Source: Cohnella zeiphila (GTDB lineage Bacteria; Bacillota; Bacilli; Paenibacillales; Paenibacillaceae). From it: 64,000 bases of DNA. Positions 42,503 through 51,443 of this stretch are shown here, piece after piece. Made by a program: the position numbers and the translations under genes. The stretch covers positions 174,081-238,080 of the forward strand of contig NZ_JACJVO010000012.1 in NCBI RefSeq assembly GCF_014212055.1, in the 5' to 3' direction. The notes under the pieces were generated by a model. The model saw only the letters and a program-made list of their open reading frames with translations. It had not been told where the DNA came from and did not search any database. Every line of letters starts with the position of its first letter. Positions within the stretch are counted from its first letter, which is position 1.

Positions 42503-43693
42503 ATGGAACGATTGTGGACGAATTCCTTTATCGGGCTGACGCTGACCCTGTTCCTTTTATGCTTCGGATTTTATTTGCTCTTGCCCACCTTGCCGCTGCA
42601 TCTGAGGGAATCCGGAATCGACGAGTCGCGACTCGGGCTTCTTGTCGGCGCATTCACGTTAACCGCGGTCGTCGTTCGCCCGGCGATCGGCGGTCTGGCG
42701 GATCGTTTCGGCAGGCGCGTCTTCATTCTGACGGGATTGATCCTCTTCGCGATCGCGATGATCTTGTATAACTGGGCAAGCGGGATAGTCTGGCTTCTCT
42801 TGCTCCGAATCCTTCATGGCGGCGGCTGGGCCCTCTCCACCACTTCCATCGGAACTTCGATCACCGATGTCATTCCCGTCCGGCGCCGAAGCGAAGGCAT
42901 GGGGTGGTATGGACTGTCGATGAGCGTATCCATGGCGATCGGTCCTATTGTCGGCGTGTGGATGGTGCAAAGCTACTCTTTTCGGCATTTGACCGTTTTA
43001 GCCTTCGGCTTGTCGATCGCTTCCCTCCTGACCGCCCTGGCGACAAGGATTCCCTCCGTGCGGTCGGATTCCGGGCACAAGGCGGTGTTCTTCGAAAAAA
43101 CGGTTCTGCCGATCTCCGCGGCAATCTTCTTCATGGCTCTTACGTACGGAGGAATCACCACTTTCCTGCCTCTGTTCGCCGAATCCATCAAATTCAACTC
43201 GGGTACGTTTTTCCTGGTTTATGCCGTCGCGCTGACTCTTGCCCGTCCGGTTGCAGGGAAGCTGGCGGATCGTTACGGCGAAGGGAGGATAATGGTCCCG
43301 TCTTTCCTCTTGGCCATCTTGGGGCTGCTGGTCCTTAGCCTGTCCGATGGGCGGGCGGGGGCCATGGTCTCTGCCGCCCTGTACGGGATCGGATTCGGGT
43401 CCGCCCAGCCTGCTTTGCAGGCCGCGACGCTCGGCCTTGTCTCTCCCAAGCGGCGAGGAGTGGCCAACGCTTCCTTTTTTACGGCTATGGATCTGGGAAT
43501 CGGGCTGGGCTCGATGCTTCTCGGGTTCGTCTCCCGGCTTTGGGGGTACCCGGTCCTCTTTGCCGCATGTGCGGCTTCCGGGTGCTTGGCGTTGATTATC
43601 TTCGCAGGGTTCGTCAAGCCAACCTTACGACGGGGAAAGGAGGATTCGGGCAAGGAAGTTCATTCATCATCCGAAGGAGGAGTTCAACCATGA
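42503..43693 (+). CDS. MFS efflux transporter (DHA1-like)
   Basis: 396 residues, 12 membrane helices. Loop 2-3 motif A reads GGLADRFGRRVF and the second-half equivalent GKLADRYGEGRI. The ATG at 42503 (MERLW) has AAGGGG nine bases upstream; the ATG at 42494 is too close to that site. It ends in an ATGA overlap with the flavin reductase gene. Probably exports an organic or electrophilic compound; repression by the upstream TetR protein follows from the paired operators. Confidence 0.9.
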   Translation: MERLWTNSFIGLTLTLFLLCFGFYLLLPTLPLHLRESGIDESRLGLLVGAFTLTAVVVRPAIGGLADRFGRRVFILTGLILFAIAMILYNWASGIVWLLLLRILHGGGWALSTTSIGTSITDVIPVRRRSEGMGWYGLSMSVSMAIGPIVGVWMVQSYSFRHLTVLAFGLSIASLLTALATRIPSVRSDSGHKAVFFEKTVLPISAAIFFMALTYGGITTFLPLFAESIKFNSGTFFLVYAVALTLARPVAGKLADRYGEGRIMVPSFLLAILGLLVLSLSDGRAGAMVSAALYGIGFGSAQPALQAATLGLVSPKRRGVANASFFTAMDLGIGLGSMLLGFVSRLWGYPVLFAACAASGCLALIIFAGFVKPTLRRGKEDSGKEVHSSSEGGVQP

Positions 43694-44238
43694 CAACCGA
43701 TTTCTTGAAAATAGGCATTATCCTCGGCAGCACGCGTCCCGGGAGAGTGAGCCCGCAGGTCGGAAGCTGGATCAAGGAGATCGCGGACCGACGCGGCGAC
43801 GCAACTTACGAGATCGTGGATCTCGCCGATTACCGATTGCCGTTCTACGGGGACCCCGCCGGGGAGGAGCAGGTTGCGGCTTGGGCGAAGAAAATCGGCG
43901 GCTTGGACGGCTTCGTGTTCGTGACGGCGGAGTACAACCACAGCATTACCGGAGTCTTAAAGAACGCTCTGGATTCCGCTCGAACCGAATGGTACGACAA
44001 AGCGGCCGGCATCGTCAGCTATGGCGCCGCCGGGGGTGCGCGCGCCGCCGAGCATCTTCGCGGCATCTTGGCCGAGCTTCGGATAGCGGACGTTCGCACG
44101 CATCCGGCTCTGAACATGTTCACGGATTTCGAGAATTTCCAAACGTTCAAGCCGGCCGATTTCCACGTCTCCCATGTAAACGATATGTTGGATCAAGCGC
44201 GCAGCTGGGCTGCCGCTTTAAAATCGCTGCGAAGTTAG
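43690..44238 (+). CDS. NADPH-dependent FMN reductase
   Basis: 182 residues, flavodoxin-like fold. The FMN phosphate loop is LGSTRPGRVSPQVGSW, and the family motif TAEYNHSITGVLKNALD follows at about 85-101. Enzymes of this group reduce quinones, azo dyes, nitroaromatics or chromate. ATG overlaps the MFS stop by four bases, so export and reduction of the same class of compound are coupled; this is inference. No terminator is obvious after it. Confidence 0.92.
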   Translation: MTTDFLKIGIILGSTRPGRVSPQVGSWIKEIADRRGDATYEIVDLADYRLPFYGDPAGEEQVAAWAKKIGGLDGFVFVTAEYNHSITGVLKNALDSARTEWYDKAAGIVSYGAAGGARAAEHLRGILAELRIADVRTHPALNMFTDFENFQTFKPADFHVSHVNDMLDQARSWAAALKSLRS

Positions 44239-44354
44239 CTTCGAGCGAGGAGCTTCCCTTCATCCAATGCCCGCAAGCATTCGCGCATTGAATGCGTTCC
44301 GTGATCTTGCTATAACTGTTATAGCGAGATTCGATAGCCGAGAGGGGCACTAAG

Positions 44355-45023
44355 ATGTCGAAAACGATCGTCGATAAATTAAACTTGCAAAAATACAATA
44401 AAACGGCGGTGCTGAACCAGCCGGCCGGAGAGGATCTGCTCGCGGGCTTGGAGGCTTACGATACCGGGTTGAACGACGGAAGCTACGACCTCATTTTCGC
44501 GTTCGTGTTCGATCTGGAATCCTTGCAGAAGCTCGTGAAGGAAGTCATCGAGCGGGGCAGCCTGAACGACGGCGGCTATCTATACGCGGCTTATCCCAAG
44601 AAGGGGAATAAGGTCTATCCGACCTACATCCATCGGGACAGCTTGCTGGAAGGACTGGGAGCCGGCGAGGATGGTTATATCGGGACAAGCGGCATCAAGT
44701 TCGCGCGCATGGTCGGCTTGGACGATGTCTTTACGGTGGTCGGGCTGAAGGCGGAAGCGCGCAGCGGCGGCAAGCGGGCGTCGTCCAAGCCCAGCCAGAG
44801 CGTCGGCGATTACGAAGCCCTGATTCCGGAGGTGGAGAAGGATCTGGAGGATCGCCCGGAGGTGCTGGCGTTCTATCGCTCGCTTACTCCGGGGTACCGG
44901 AAGGATTGGGCCCGCTACGTATACAGCGCCGTCCAGGAGGACACCAGAGCCAAGCGGAAAGCGGAAATGAAGACGGTTCTGGCCGAGGGGTACAAAAGCA
45001 TGGATCTGTATCGCAGAAAATAA
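44355..45023 (+). CDS. YdeI/OmpD-associated (OmdA) family protein
   Basis: 222 residues. The C-terminal 60 residues show the OmdA pattern: FYRSLTPGYRKDWARYVYSA followed by TRAKRKAEMKTVL. The N-terminal 130 residues resemble DUF3052-like small domains of unknown function (DLIFAFVFDLESLQKLVKEV and GYLYAAYPKKGNK). A linker rich in Ser and Lys (about 138-150) joins the two. Annotated relatives are called bacteriocin-protection proteins on thin evidence; I would not assign a function. Stands alone with its own terminator. Confidence 0.75.
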   Translation: MSKTIVDKLNLQKYNKTAVLNQPAGEDLLAGLEAYDTGLNDGSYDLIFAFVFDLESLQKLVKEVIERGSLNDGGYLYAAYPKKGNKVYPTYIHRDSLLEGLGAGEDGYIGTSGIKFARMVGLDDVFTVVGLKAEARSGGKRASSKPSQSVGDYEALIPEVEKDLEDRPEVLAFYRSLTPGYRKDWARYVYSAVQEDTRAKRKAEMKTVLAEGYKSMDLYRRK

Positions 45024-45044
45024 ATCTATCCTTTACAGCCGGCG

Positions 45045-45086
45045 AAAGGCGACTTCAGGGGCTTCCGGCCCTGGAGCCGCCTTTTT
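45045..45086 (+). terminator. Terminator of the OmdA-family gene
   Basis: AAAGGCGACTTCAGGGGC pairs with GGCCCTGGAGCCGCC (G-T pairs included), followed by TTTTTC, about 22 bases after the stop. Confidence 0.8.
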
Positions 45087-45167
45087 CTTGGCTGTAAAGA
45101 AAGAATATCCCGCGTTCTACTCCTCGCCTGCCATCGCCAACCGTCCCCATCACCTCAGAACGCCCGA

Positions 45168-45350
45168 TGAACGGGATTTTCTCCTTTTGTCGGTTCATGA
45201 AAGAACGTATTCAGGGTATGAACGGGAAAAGCTCCCTAGATTCGGCCCCCGATTCGCAAAAACGCGGTCCATGGCCCGAATAAGGGGAGCATTTCCCTTT
45301 TATTCTCGATAGAAAGCGAGTTTGGCGTCAAGGAAGGGAGATTTTCCGTT
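45168..45350. repeat. Short repeats with AACGGGA-type cores, period 51-61
   Basis: Cores of the form AACGGGA or AAGGGGAG followed by a T- or A-run and TCC lie at about 45170, 45221, 45282 and 45334. The last overlaps the end of the efflux gene that stops at 45349. The same type of unit occurs at 58.1-58.26 kb. No coding potential in the 260-base gap. Confidence 0.6.
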
Positions 45351-46896
45351 ATGCGGCAACGGCCGCGGATACTTTCTTGTCGCGGAGCAGAAAGGCGGTC
45401 ATGACCGTGGCAAGCAGAAGGATCGATCCGGACACGAGACAGGTGGCATGCATGGCGGACAGGTAGGCTTCCCGCGAGGCATGGATCACTTGGCTCGCCG
45501 TATCGGAAGGCAGCCGTTGCGCGGCTGCGGACGCTCCGGCGATCGTCTGTCCGGCCGCGGCGGAAGCATCCGGCGCGAGTCCCGCGGGCAGAAGCGGCGA
45601 TACGGTATGGCGGTAGACCGCCGCGAGCACGCAGCCGAGAAGGGCGATGCCGAAGGCGCCTCCGAGCTCGCTGGACGTCTCGATAAGGCCGCCGACGGCT
45701 CCCGCGCGGTCGGCCGGGGCGACGCCGACGACATAGTCGGCGACGAGGGTCATGACGGAGACGATGCCGGATGCGACCAGCCCGGCTCCGACGAGCAGAA
45801 TGACAAGCGGCGAGAAGCCTTCCAGTCGAATCTGGGTCAACACGCCGAATCCGAGCGCCGAGAGCAGGAAGCCTCCGGCCATGACGCGCGGTCTTCCGAT
45901 CGTCAGCGACAGCTTGGCGGCGATCGGCGCGGCAGCTCCTACGGCAACCGAAGGGAGCACGCTCCACAGAGCGGCGACGAACGGGTCGTATCCGAGGACC
46001 GACTGCAGGAATTGGGTGGCGACCATGGAATTCGCCATGAGCGCGAAGGTGGCGATGAAGTTGATGAGGATCGACCCGCCGATCCGGCGTTCCATCAGGG
46101 CGCGAATGTCGATCAACGGATGCTTCAGGATCAATTGGCGCCGGACGAACACGATGCCGACGAGCAGTCCGGCCGCGAGGAGGACTGCGGGGAGCGGCGC
46201 CCAGCCGTTCTCCGCGATAGTCTTTACGCCGTAAGTGACGGACAGAATGGCGACGAGCGCGAGGACCGAGCTGGCCGCGTCGATGCGGGTTCGTACGGAG
46301 CTGCGCGACTCCGGCAGCAGCGTCGGCGCGATAAGCAGCAGCAGCGCCATGGCCGGGATGTTGATGAGGAAGACCGATCCCCAGGAGAACTTATCGATGA
46401 GCAGCCCGCCGATAATCGGTCCGACGGTGACGCCGCTGGCCATGACGGCGCTCCAGACCGACATCGCTTTGGTGCGCTGCGTCGGGTCCTGGAACATCGT
46501 GCGCACGAGCGCCAGCGTCGAAGGCATCAGGGTCGATCCGGCGATTCCGAGAATGCCTCTGGCGAGAATCAGAGTCTCGGCCGAGTGGGCGTAAGCCGCC
46601 AGCAGCGAGCTGAGAGCGAATCCTACCGAGCCGAGCATCAGCAGCCGCCTCCGCCCGATCCGGTCTCCAACGGCTCCCATCGTGAGCAGCAGACCGGCAA
46701 GAACGAATCCGTACACGTCGAAAATCCACAATTGCTCGGTCGCCGTCGGCCTCAGATCCTCGGCAATGGCGGGCGCGGCGAAGAACAGAACCGAGACGTC
46801 CATCGATACGACCATGAGCGGAAGGCAAAGGACGCAGAGCGCGATCCATTCCTTGCGGCCGGCCAGCTTGGCGCCTTTTTGAACAGCGGCGGTCAT
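45349..46896 (-). CDS. DHA2-family MFS efflux transporter (SmvA/QacA-like)
   Basis: 515 residues, 14 membrane helices. TM1 has SMDVSVLFFAAPAIAEDLRP, characteristic of the QacA/SmvA branch that exports quaternary ammonium and dye cations. The loop motif GDRIGRRRLLMLGSVGF and motif C GPIIGGLLIDKFSWGSVFLI are present. The ATG at 46894-46896 lies nine bases after AAGGAG; three upstream in-frame start codons are less well placed. A strong inverted repeat precedes the gene, but no TetR or MarR regulator adjoins it. Confidence 0.92.
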   Translation of the reverse strand: MTAAVQKGAKLAGRKEWIALCVLCLPLMVVSMDVSVLFFAAPAIAEDLRPTATEQLWIFDVYGFVLAGLLLTMGAVGDRIGRRRLLMLGSVGFALSSLLAAYAHSAETLILARGILGIAGSTLMPSTLALVRTMFQDPTQRTKAMSVWSAVMASGVTVGPIIGGLLIDKFSWGSVFLINIPAMALLLLIAPTLLPESRSSVRTRIDAASSVLALVAILSVTYGVKTIAENGWAPLPAVLLAAGLLVGIVFVRRQLILKHPLIDIRALMERRIGGSILINFIATFALMANSMVATQFLQSVLGYDPFVAALWSVLPSVAVGAAAPIAAKLSLTIGRPRVMAGGFLLSALGFGVLTQIRLEGFSPLVILLVGAGLVASGIVSVMTLVADYVVGVAPADRAGAVGGLIETSSELGGAFGIALLGCVLAAVYRHTVSPLLPAGLAPDASAAAGQTIAGASAAAQRLPSDTASQVIHASREAYLSAMHATCLVSGSILLLATVMTAFLLRDKKVSAAVAA

Positions 46897-46923
46897 GACC
46901 ATCATCTCCTTTTGTTTCATTCA

Positions 46924-46964
46924 TATACTGTTTATTATGTACACAGTATATGATATAAACAGTA
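46924..46964. promoter_or_regulatory. Double palindromic operator upstream of the QacA-like pump
   Basis: TATACTGT (46924-46931) and ACAGTATA (46943-46950) are exact inverted repeats. TACTGTTTAT (46926-46935) also pairs with ATAAACAGTA (46955-46964). Three ACTGT half-sites in 41 bases indicate a dimeric repressor. It overlaps the expected promoter, about 30 bases from the start codon. Confidence 0.75.
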
Positions 46965-46989
46965 AATGCGCAACACTAAATTTTCGCCG

Positions 46990-47026
46990 AAAAAGCCCCT
47001 TCTGCCGTTGAGGGGCAAAAGGGGCT
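46990..47026 (-). terminator. Terminator of the membrane AraC gene
   Basis: On the minus strand AAGCCCCTT and AAGGGGCTT pair around a GC-rich loop, with TTTTC after it. It lies about 60 bases past the stop codon. Confidence 0.85.
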
Positions 47027-47084
47027 TCGCTTGTATAGGAGGCAACTGCCGAAAAACCGCCCAGCAGGCCGGTTTCAGCCGGTC

Positions 47085-49448
47085 CTACGGCCCTTCCAAC
47101 TCGTTTCGGGATTCGTCGTGCAGGGTTTCCGCCGCTTGCATCAGCCGGTATTGGCCGGGGGTATGACCCGTGCGCGACTTGAACAGCTTGTTGAAGTAGC
47201 TGACGTTGGCATAGCCGATCTCGCGGCAGATGTCCTCCATCGTGTATTTCGGTTCCCGCAGCAGCTCGCAAGCCCGCTTGATCCGCAGGTGGATCAAGTA
47301 ATCGTTGATGGTCGAGCCCGTCGCTTCCTTGAAAATGCGGCTCAGGAAGGACGTGCTGCGCTGAACGTGCTCGGCGACCGTCTCGATCGTAATGTTGTTG
47401 TTGTAGTTCTTCTCCATGAACTCGGTGGCGAGCTGCAGCGTCACGTCGTTCAGCTTGAGCCGCTTCTCCCGGTTGTAGGCGATGATTCGGGCGCACATCT
47501 CCGTCAGCCGCGTCTCCATATCGCGAATCGTCTGGATGCCGGACGGCGCGAACGGCCGGTCGCCCAGCGCGACGGAGATATCGCCTCCGGTCTGGACGAG
47601 CGTCTTCACGATCTCCCCGCTTAATTGGAAGAAGAGCTGCTGGACGTTGGCGGTTCCCAATCGGCGCGAGATTACTTCCTGCGTGATCCGGCTGACGGTC
47701 GCGGCGCATTCTTCCTCGTTCAGCTGAAGGAGCGCCTGAAGCAGCTTCGTCTCCAATTCGTAAGGATAGAAGTAGGTCTCCTCGTCCTGCTTCCAGCTGC
47801 TGACGATCGCATACGGCACGATTTCCCCTTTGCCGACGTACATCTTGAGGCTGAGCGCTTCGACCGACTCCTCGTACGCCGATTGGATCGACTGCGCGCC
47901 GGAGTGAATGCGGCTGATGCCGATCGTGGCGATGACGCCGTAACGATCCGCCAAGTGCCGCAGCAGCTTGCCGGCCAGCTCAACCGGCCGTTCGTCCTGG
48001 CCCTCCGGCACCGCCTGGATGATGACGGTCCGTTCGTCGTCCCGGACGAAAATCTCCCCGTCGATATCGCCTCCAAGCTCCTCGATCAAGCCGTATTGGA
48101 ACAGGTGGAAACGAAGCTTATCGGTCGAATCGCCGAGCAGCTTCGACTCTTCCAGCTCGAAGGTCAGGACGGCGAACCGGTCGAAGTCGAGCTTCAGCCC
48201 CAGCAGGTCCGCGGCATCGTTCTCCTGCCCGCCGTTCTCCGGAGAGACGGCCCGGCCTTTGATCAGATCGCTCAAAATTTTCTCCTTGATCGCCGACCGG
48301 TTGGCGCCGAGCAGCATCTCCACCCGTTCCTTCTCGCTCCGAATCTCCTCCCGGCTGTGGCTCAGCCATTCGAAGGACTGCCGAATGAAGCTCGCTTCGT
48401 CGGCGGCCGGCCGGGCAGGCGCCGGGGCCTCCTCGTTCCCGGGAGAAGCTCCGGTCGCCGCACGAGAGCCGCTGATATAGGCCAAGACGTTTTTCAGCGG
48501 GCGGTACAGCCGTTTGGAAATGTAGAACGACAGGACGATGGCGATCGTGACGTAGAGCGCGGAGACGGCGACCACGATCATTTTGATGCGGTTCAGGCCT
48601 TGCAGCAGGACGGACTTCTTGGTCAGGTTGACGAACTTCCAGCCCGTCAGATCGGACGTGGTGTACGTCACGATCCAGTGGCGGCCGTCGACGTACGAAC
48701 CGCTTCCGGCAGCGGACAACGCGCCCGTGTCCAACTGGGAGACCAGGGAAGACGCATCGGCCGAGTCGCCGTAGAGCAGCTCGTCGTTCGGTCCGAGAAC
48801 GAGCGTCGTTCCTTTTTTGTTATGGTAATGGCTCAAGTAATCGTTAAAGAGCCGATCCAGCTTCAGATTGACCAGAATCGCTCCGTCGACGTGCCCGATA
48901 AGCGGCATTTTCTGCATCAGGCTGGTGGTGTGCCCGCTCTGCGCAAGGCCGTCGGGACGGCCGGTCAGCCATACCGTCCGGCTTCCGGACTCCTTCTGCA
49001 TCTCCGGCAGCCAGCTCTGGTCCGAGAACGAGGACAAGGGAGACGTTTTCGTATCGGAAAGAGTCGTCAGCACGAGATCGAGCTTGCCGTAGACGAGATA
49101 GATGGAATCGATGTACGGACTGAGCTTCTGCTGTTCGTCCAGGAAGCGGGACAAGTCGATCAGCGAGCCGACGCTCAGCTTGCCGTTCACCGTCCGGTAC
49201 AGGTACGACTGGGTCATGGTCAAGCTCGAGGCGATATTTTTGATCCCGTACAGCTCTTTATGAATCAGCTCGCGCTGCTGGTCCAGTATCGACTGGTTGT
49301 ATTCGATCGAATTCTGAATGCTCGTATTGGCGGAGATCGTATACGTGACCGAGGAGATCAGAATGACGGTGACGATGACGATGACCGTCATGGACAGCAG
49401 CAGCTTGACGAACAACGACCGATTGCGAATGACGTGACGACCGGGCAT
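47085..49448 (-). CDS. Membrane-bound AraC-type sensor-regulator
   Basis: 787 residues. TM1 at about 13-36, an extracytoplasmic dCache-like sensor to about 285, TM2 at about 290-312, a long cytoplasmic region with a GGDEF-like/YesN-type middle (about 400-560), and a C-terminal AraC helix-turn-helix pair (about 690-787) with RSTSFLSRIFKEATG and EIGYANVSYFNKLFKSRTG. This one-protein design senses an extracellular ligand and binds DNA directly. Diverges from the ABC importer/GH141-like operon 296 bases away and is its likely activator. The intervening region holds no other gene; I place no promoter there with confidence. Confidence 0.92.
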   Translation of the reverse strand: MPGRHVIRNRSLFVKLLLSMTVIVIVTVILISSVTYTISANTSIQNSIEYNQSILDQQRELIHKELYGIKNIASSLTMTQSYLYRTVNGKLSVGSLIDLSRFLDEQQKLSPYIDSIYLVYGKLDLVLTTLSDTKTSPLSSFSDQSWLPEMQKESGSRTVWLTGRPDGLAQSGHTTSLMQKMPLIGHVDGAILVNLKLDRLFNDYLSHYHNKKGTTLVLGPNDELLYGDSADASSLVSQLDTGALSAAGSGSYVDGRHWIVTYTTSDLTGWKFVNLTKKSVLLQGLNRIKMIVVAVSALYVTIAIVLSFYISKRLYRPLKNVLAYISGSRAATGASPGNEEAPAPARPAADEASFIRQSFEWLSHSREEIRSEKERVEMLLGANRSAIKEKILSDLIKGRAVSPENGGQENDAADLLGLKLDFDRFAVLTFELEESKLLGDSTDKLRFHLFQYGLIEELGGDIDGEIFVRDDERTVIIQAVPEGQDERPVELAGKLLRHLADRYGVIATIGISRIHSGAQSIQSAYEESVEALSLKMYVGKGEIVPYAIVSSWKQDEETYFYPYELETKLLQALLQLNEEECAATVSRITQEVISRRLGTANVQQLFFQLSGEIVKTLVQTGGDISVALGDRPFAPSGIQTIRDMETRLTEMCARIIAYNREKRLKLNDVTLQLATEFMEKNYNNNITIETVAEHVQRSTSFLSRIFKEATGSTINDYLIHLRIKRACELLREPKYTMEDICREIGYANVSYFNKLFKSRTGHTPGQYRLMQAAETLHDESRNELEGP

Positions 49449-49744
49449 CCGGATCCCCCTTCTCTGTCTAGTGTTAGCGTTTTCAGAAGCTTGCGGGTAG
49501 CCGCTGCGGCAACACGGAAATTATAACACAGTACGGAAAAACGAAAAGGCGAGGCGCCAAAAACATACGAAAAACCGAATAACATAACGGCCGAAATCCG
49601 GCTTCGAAACGAAAAAACATAATCAAAATCGAATTGAGCGATTGTGCGGCCGCCCGGCGAGCGATATCGTTAAGGTTGTAACCGTTCCCAAATTCCCGGC
49701 CGGGGATCGTTGGAGGAACCACATTCACGCAGGGGGAGATCGCA

Positions 49745-51349
49745 TTGCATAGAAAAATGAAGCCTGCCGCTCTCGGAGTGCTGGCTGCCGGAATGGCCGC
49801 AAGCCTTCTGGGCGGATGCTCCGGAGACAACAATAATAATAACGGCGCGGGAGCCGGTCCGAGCGCCGGTGCCAGCTCCAGCGCAAGCGCGAGCGCCGGA
49901 TCGAGTCCGTCGGCGAGCGATTCCAAACCGATCGAATTGACATGGGGGATCCACATGCAGGCGACGGCGGTCGTGAACGACTCGCCGGTGCAGAAGTGGC
50001 TGGAACAGAAGTTCAACGTGAAGATCAAGCCGGTCAAGGTGACGGACGCCAGCATCGCCTCGGGAGAGGTGCCGGACCTGTTCATGCTCGGCGACCCTTC
50101 GAACGTATCCGCTTACCAGTCGCAGGGCGTGCTCATGGATCTCGACAAATCGATGATTCAGGAGAAAATGCCCGAATACTACAAGGACGTCGAGCAATCG
50201 GATCCGCTGTTCCAAACGGTTACGTTCGACGACAAGCTGTGGGCGATTCCGATGTACATCGATTTGAAGCCCTACGACTTCGCCATGGTGTGGCGCAAGG
50301 ACTGGCTCGACAAAGTCGGGATTACGAAGACGCCGGAGACGCTCGACGAGTACGAGAAGGCGGTCTATGCCTTCGCCAATAACGATCCGGACGGCAACGG
50401 GAAGAAGGACACGTACGGCTTGACCGGCACGGCGACTTCGACCTGGTCGACCGGCTTCTATTCCATCTTCGGCGCCTACGGCGTCGAGCCGACCATGTGG
50501 CAGGAGAAGAACGGACAAATCGTCAACGGTTCCGTCGCTCCCGAAGCGAAGGAAGCTCTGACGAAGCTTCGCCAATGGTACAAGGACGGCGTCATCGATC
50601 CGGAATTCGTGACCGACACGCAGGATTCGTACCGCAAAAAGCTGTACAACAACCGGGTCGGCGTGATCGAGGATCAGATCAGCAAGGCCGCGACGGACGA
50701 CGGGGCGGTCGTCGCCGCCATGAAGGAAGTCAATCCGAACGCCAAGCTCGAGCTCGGCCTGAATCCGGAAGGCCCGGGCGGCCGCGGCACCTGGGACTGG
50801 GGCATAAAGAGCAATTATATCGTCCTGGGCACTCAGGTGAAGAAGGATCCGGCGAAGCTGGAGAAGATCTTCGAGATCCTGCGCGCGGAGAGCAGCGACG
50901 AAGAGACGATCAACATGACCAGCATGGGCGAGAAAGGGAAGCAGTGGGACTTCGCGGAAGCCGGAGCGACCTCGGGCGCGACGAAGTATCTGAGCGGCTT
51001 CGAGAAGCAAGAGCAGCTTGACGCGGTCGGCGTCCGCCTGTTCTCGCTCGGCAATATCACGACCCGCGAGTACCGCGAGAAATATTCGAATCCGGCGATC
51101 AACGATGCGGTTCGGAAGTATTCGTCCGCGCCGAACTGGACCGACGCGCTGCTCTACTCGGCGCTGCCGTCGGACGGCAAGTACAAGAGCGATCTGACGG
51201 CGCTGACGCAGAAGTATTTCGCCCAGTTCATCAGCGGCGAAGTTCCGCTGGACGACTTCGACAAATACGTGGCGGAGTGGAACGCGAAGGGCGGAGAGCA
51301 GTTGACCAAGGAAGCGAACGAGCTGTACGAGAAGCAGTTCAAGAAATAA
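49745..51349 (+). CDS. Carbohydrate ABC transporter substrate-binding lipoprotein (LplA type)
   Basis: 534 residues. Lipobox AASLLGGCSG followed by a Gly/Ser/Ala-rich linker. Calcium-loop-like DPDGNGKKDTYG (about 216 on) as in the related protein at 20.1 kb, with which it shares overall size and layout. TTG start at 49745, six bases after GGGGGAG. First gene of the second oligosaccharide unit; ligand unknown, probably a product of the secreted beta-helix enzyme encoded downstream. Confidence 0.9.
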   Translation: MHRKMKPAALGVLAAGMAASLLGGCSGDNNNNNGAGAGPSAGASSSASASAGSSPSASDSKPIELTWGIHMQATAVVNDSPVQKWLEQKFNVKIKPVKVTDASIASGEVPDLFMLGDPSNVSAYQSQGVLMDLDKSMIQEKMPEYYKDVEQSDPLFQTVTFDDKLWAIPMYIDLKPYDFAMVWRKDWLDKVGITKTPETLDEYEKAVYAFANNDPDGNGKKDTYGLTGTATSTWSTGFYSIFGAYGVEPTMWQEKNGQIVNGSVAPEAKEALTKLRQWYKDGVIDPEFVTDTQDSYRKKLYNNRVGVIEDQISKAATDDGAVVAAMKEVNPNAKLELGLNPEGPGGRGTWDWGIKSNYIVLGTQVKKDPAKLEKIFEILRAESSDEETINMTSMGEKGKQWDFAEAGATSGATKYLSGFEKQEQLDAVGVRLFSLGNITTREYREKYSNPAINDAVRKYSSAPNWTDALLYSALPSDGKYKSDLTALTQKYFAQFISGEVPLDDFDKYVAEWNAKGGEQLTKEANELYEKQFKK

Positions 51350-51443
51350 AGCGAGCCAGAAGCGATTCGCCTCCCCGCCGCCGGCGCTTACGCGGCCGCC
51401 GCTGCCGGGGACGGATCGAATCCGGCCTTAAGGATGTGGCAAC

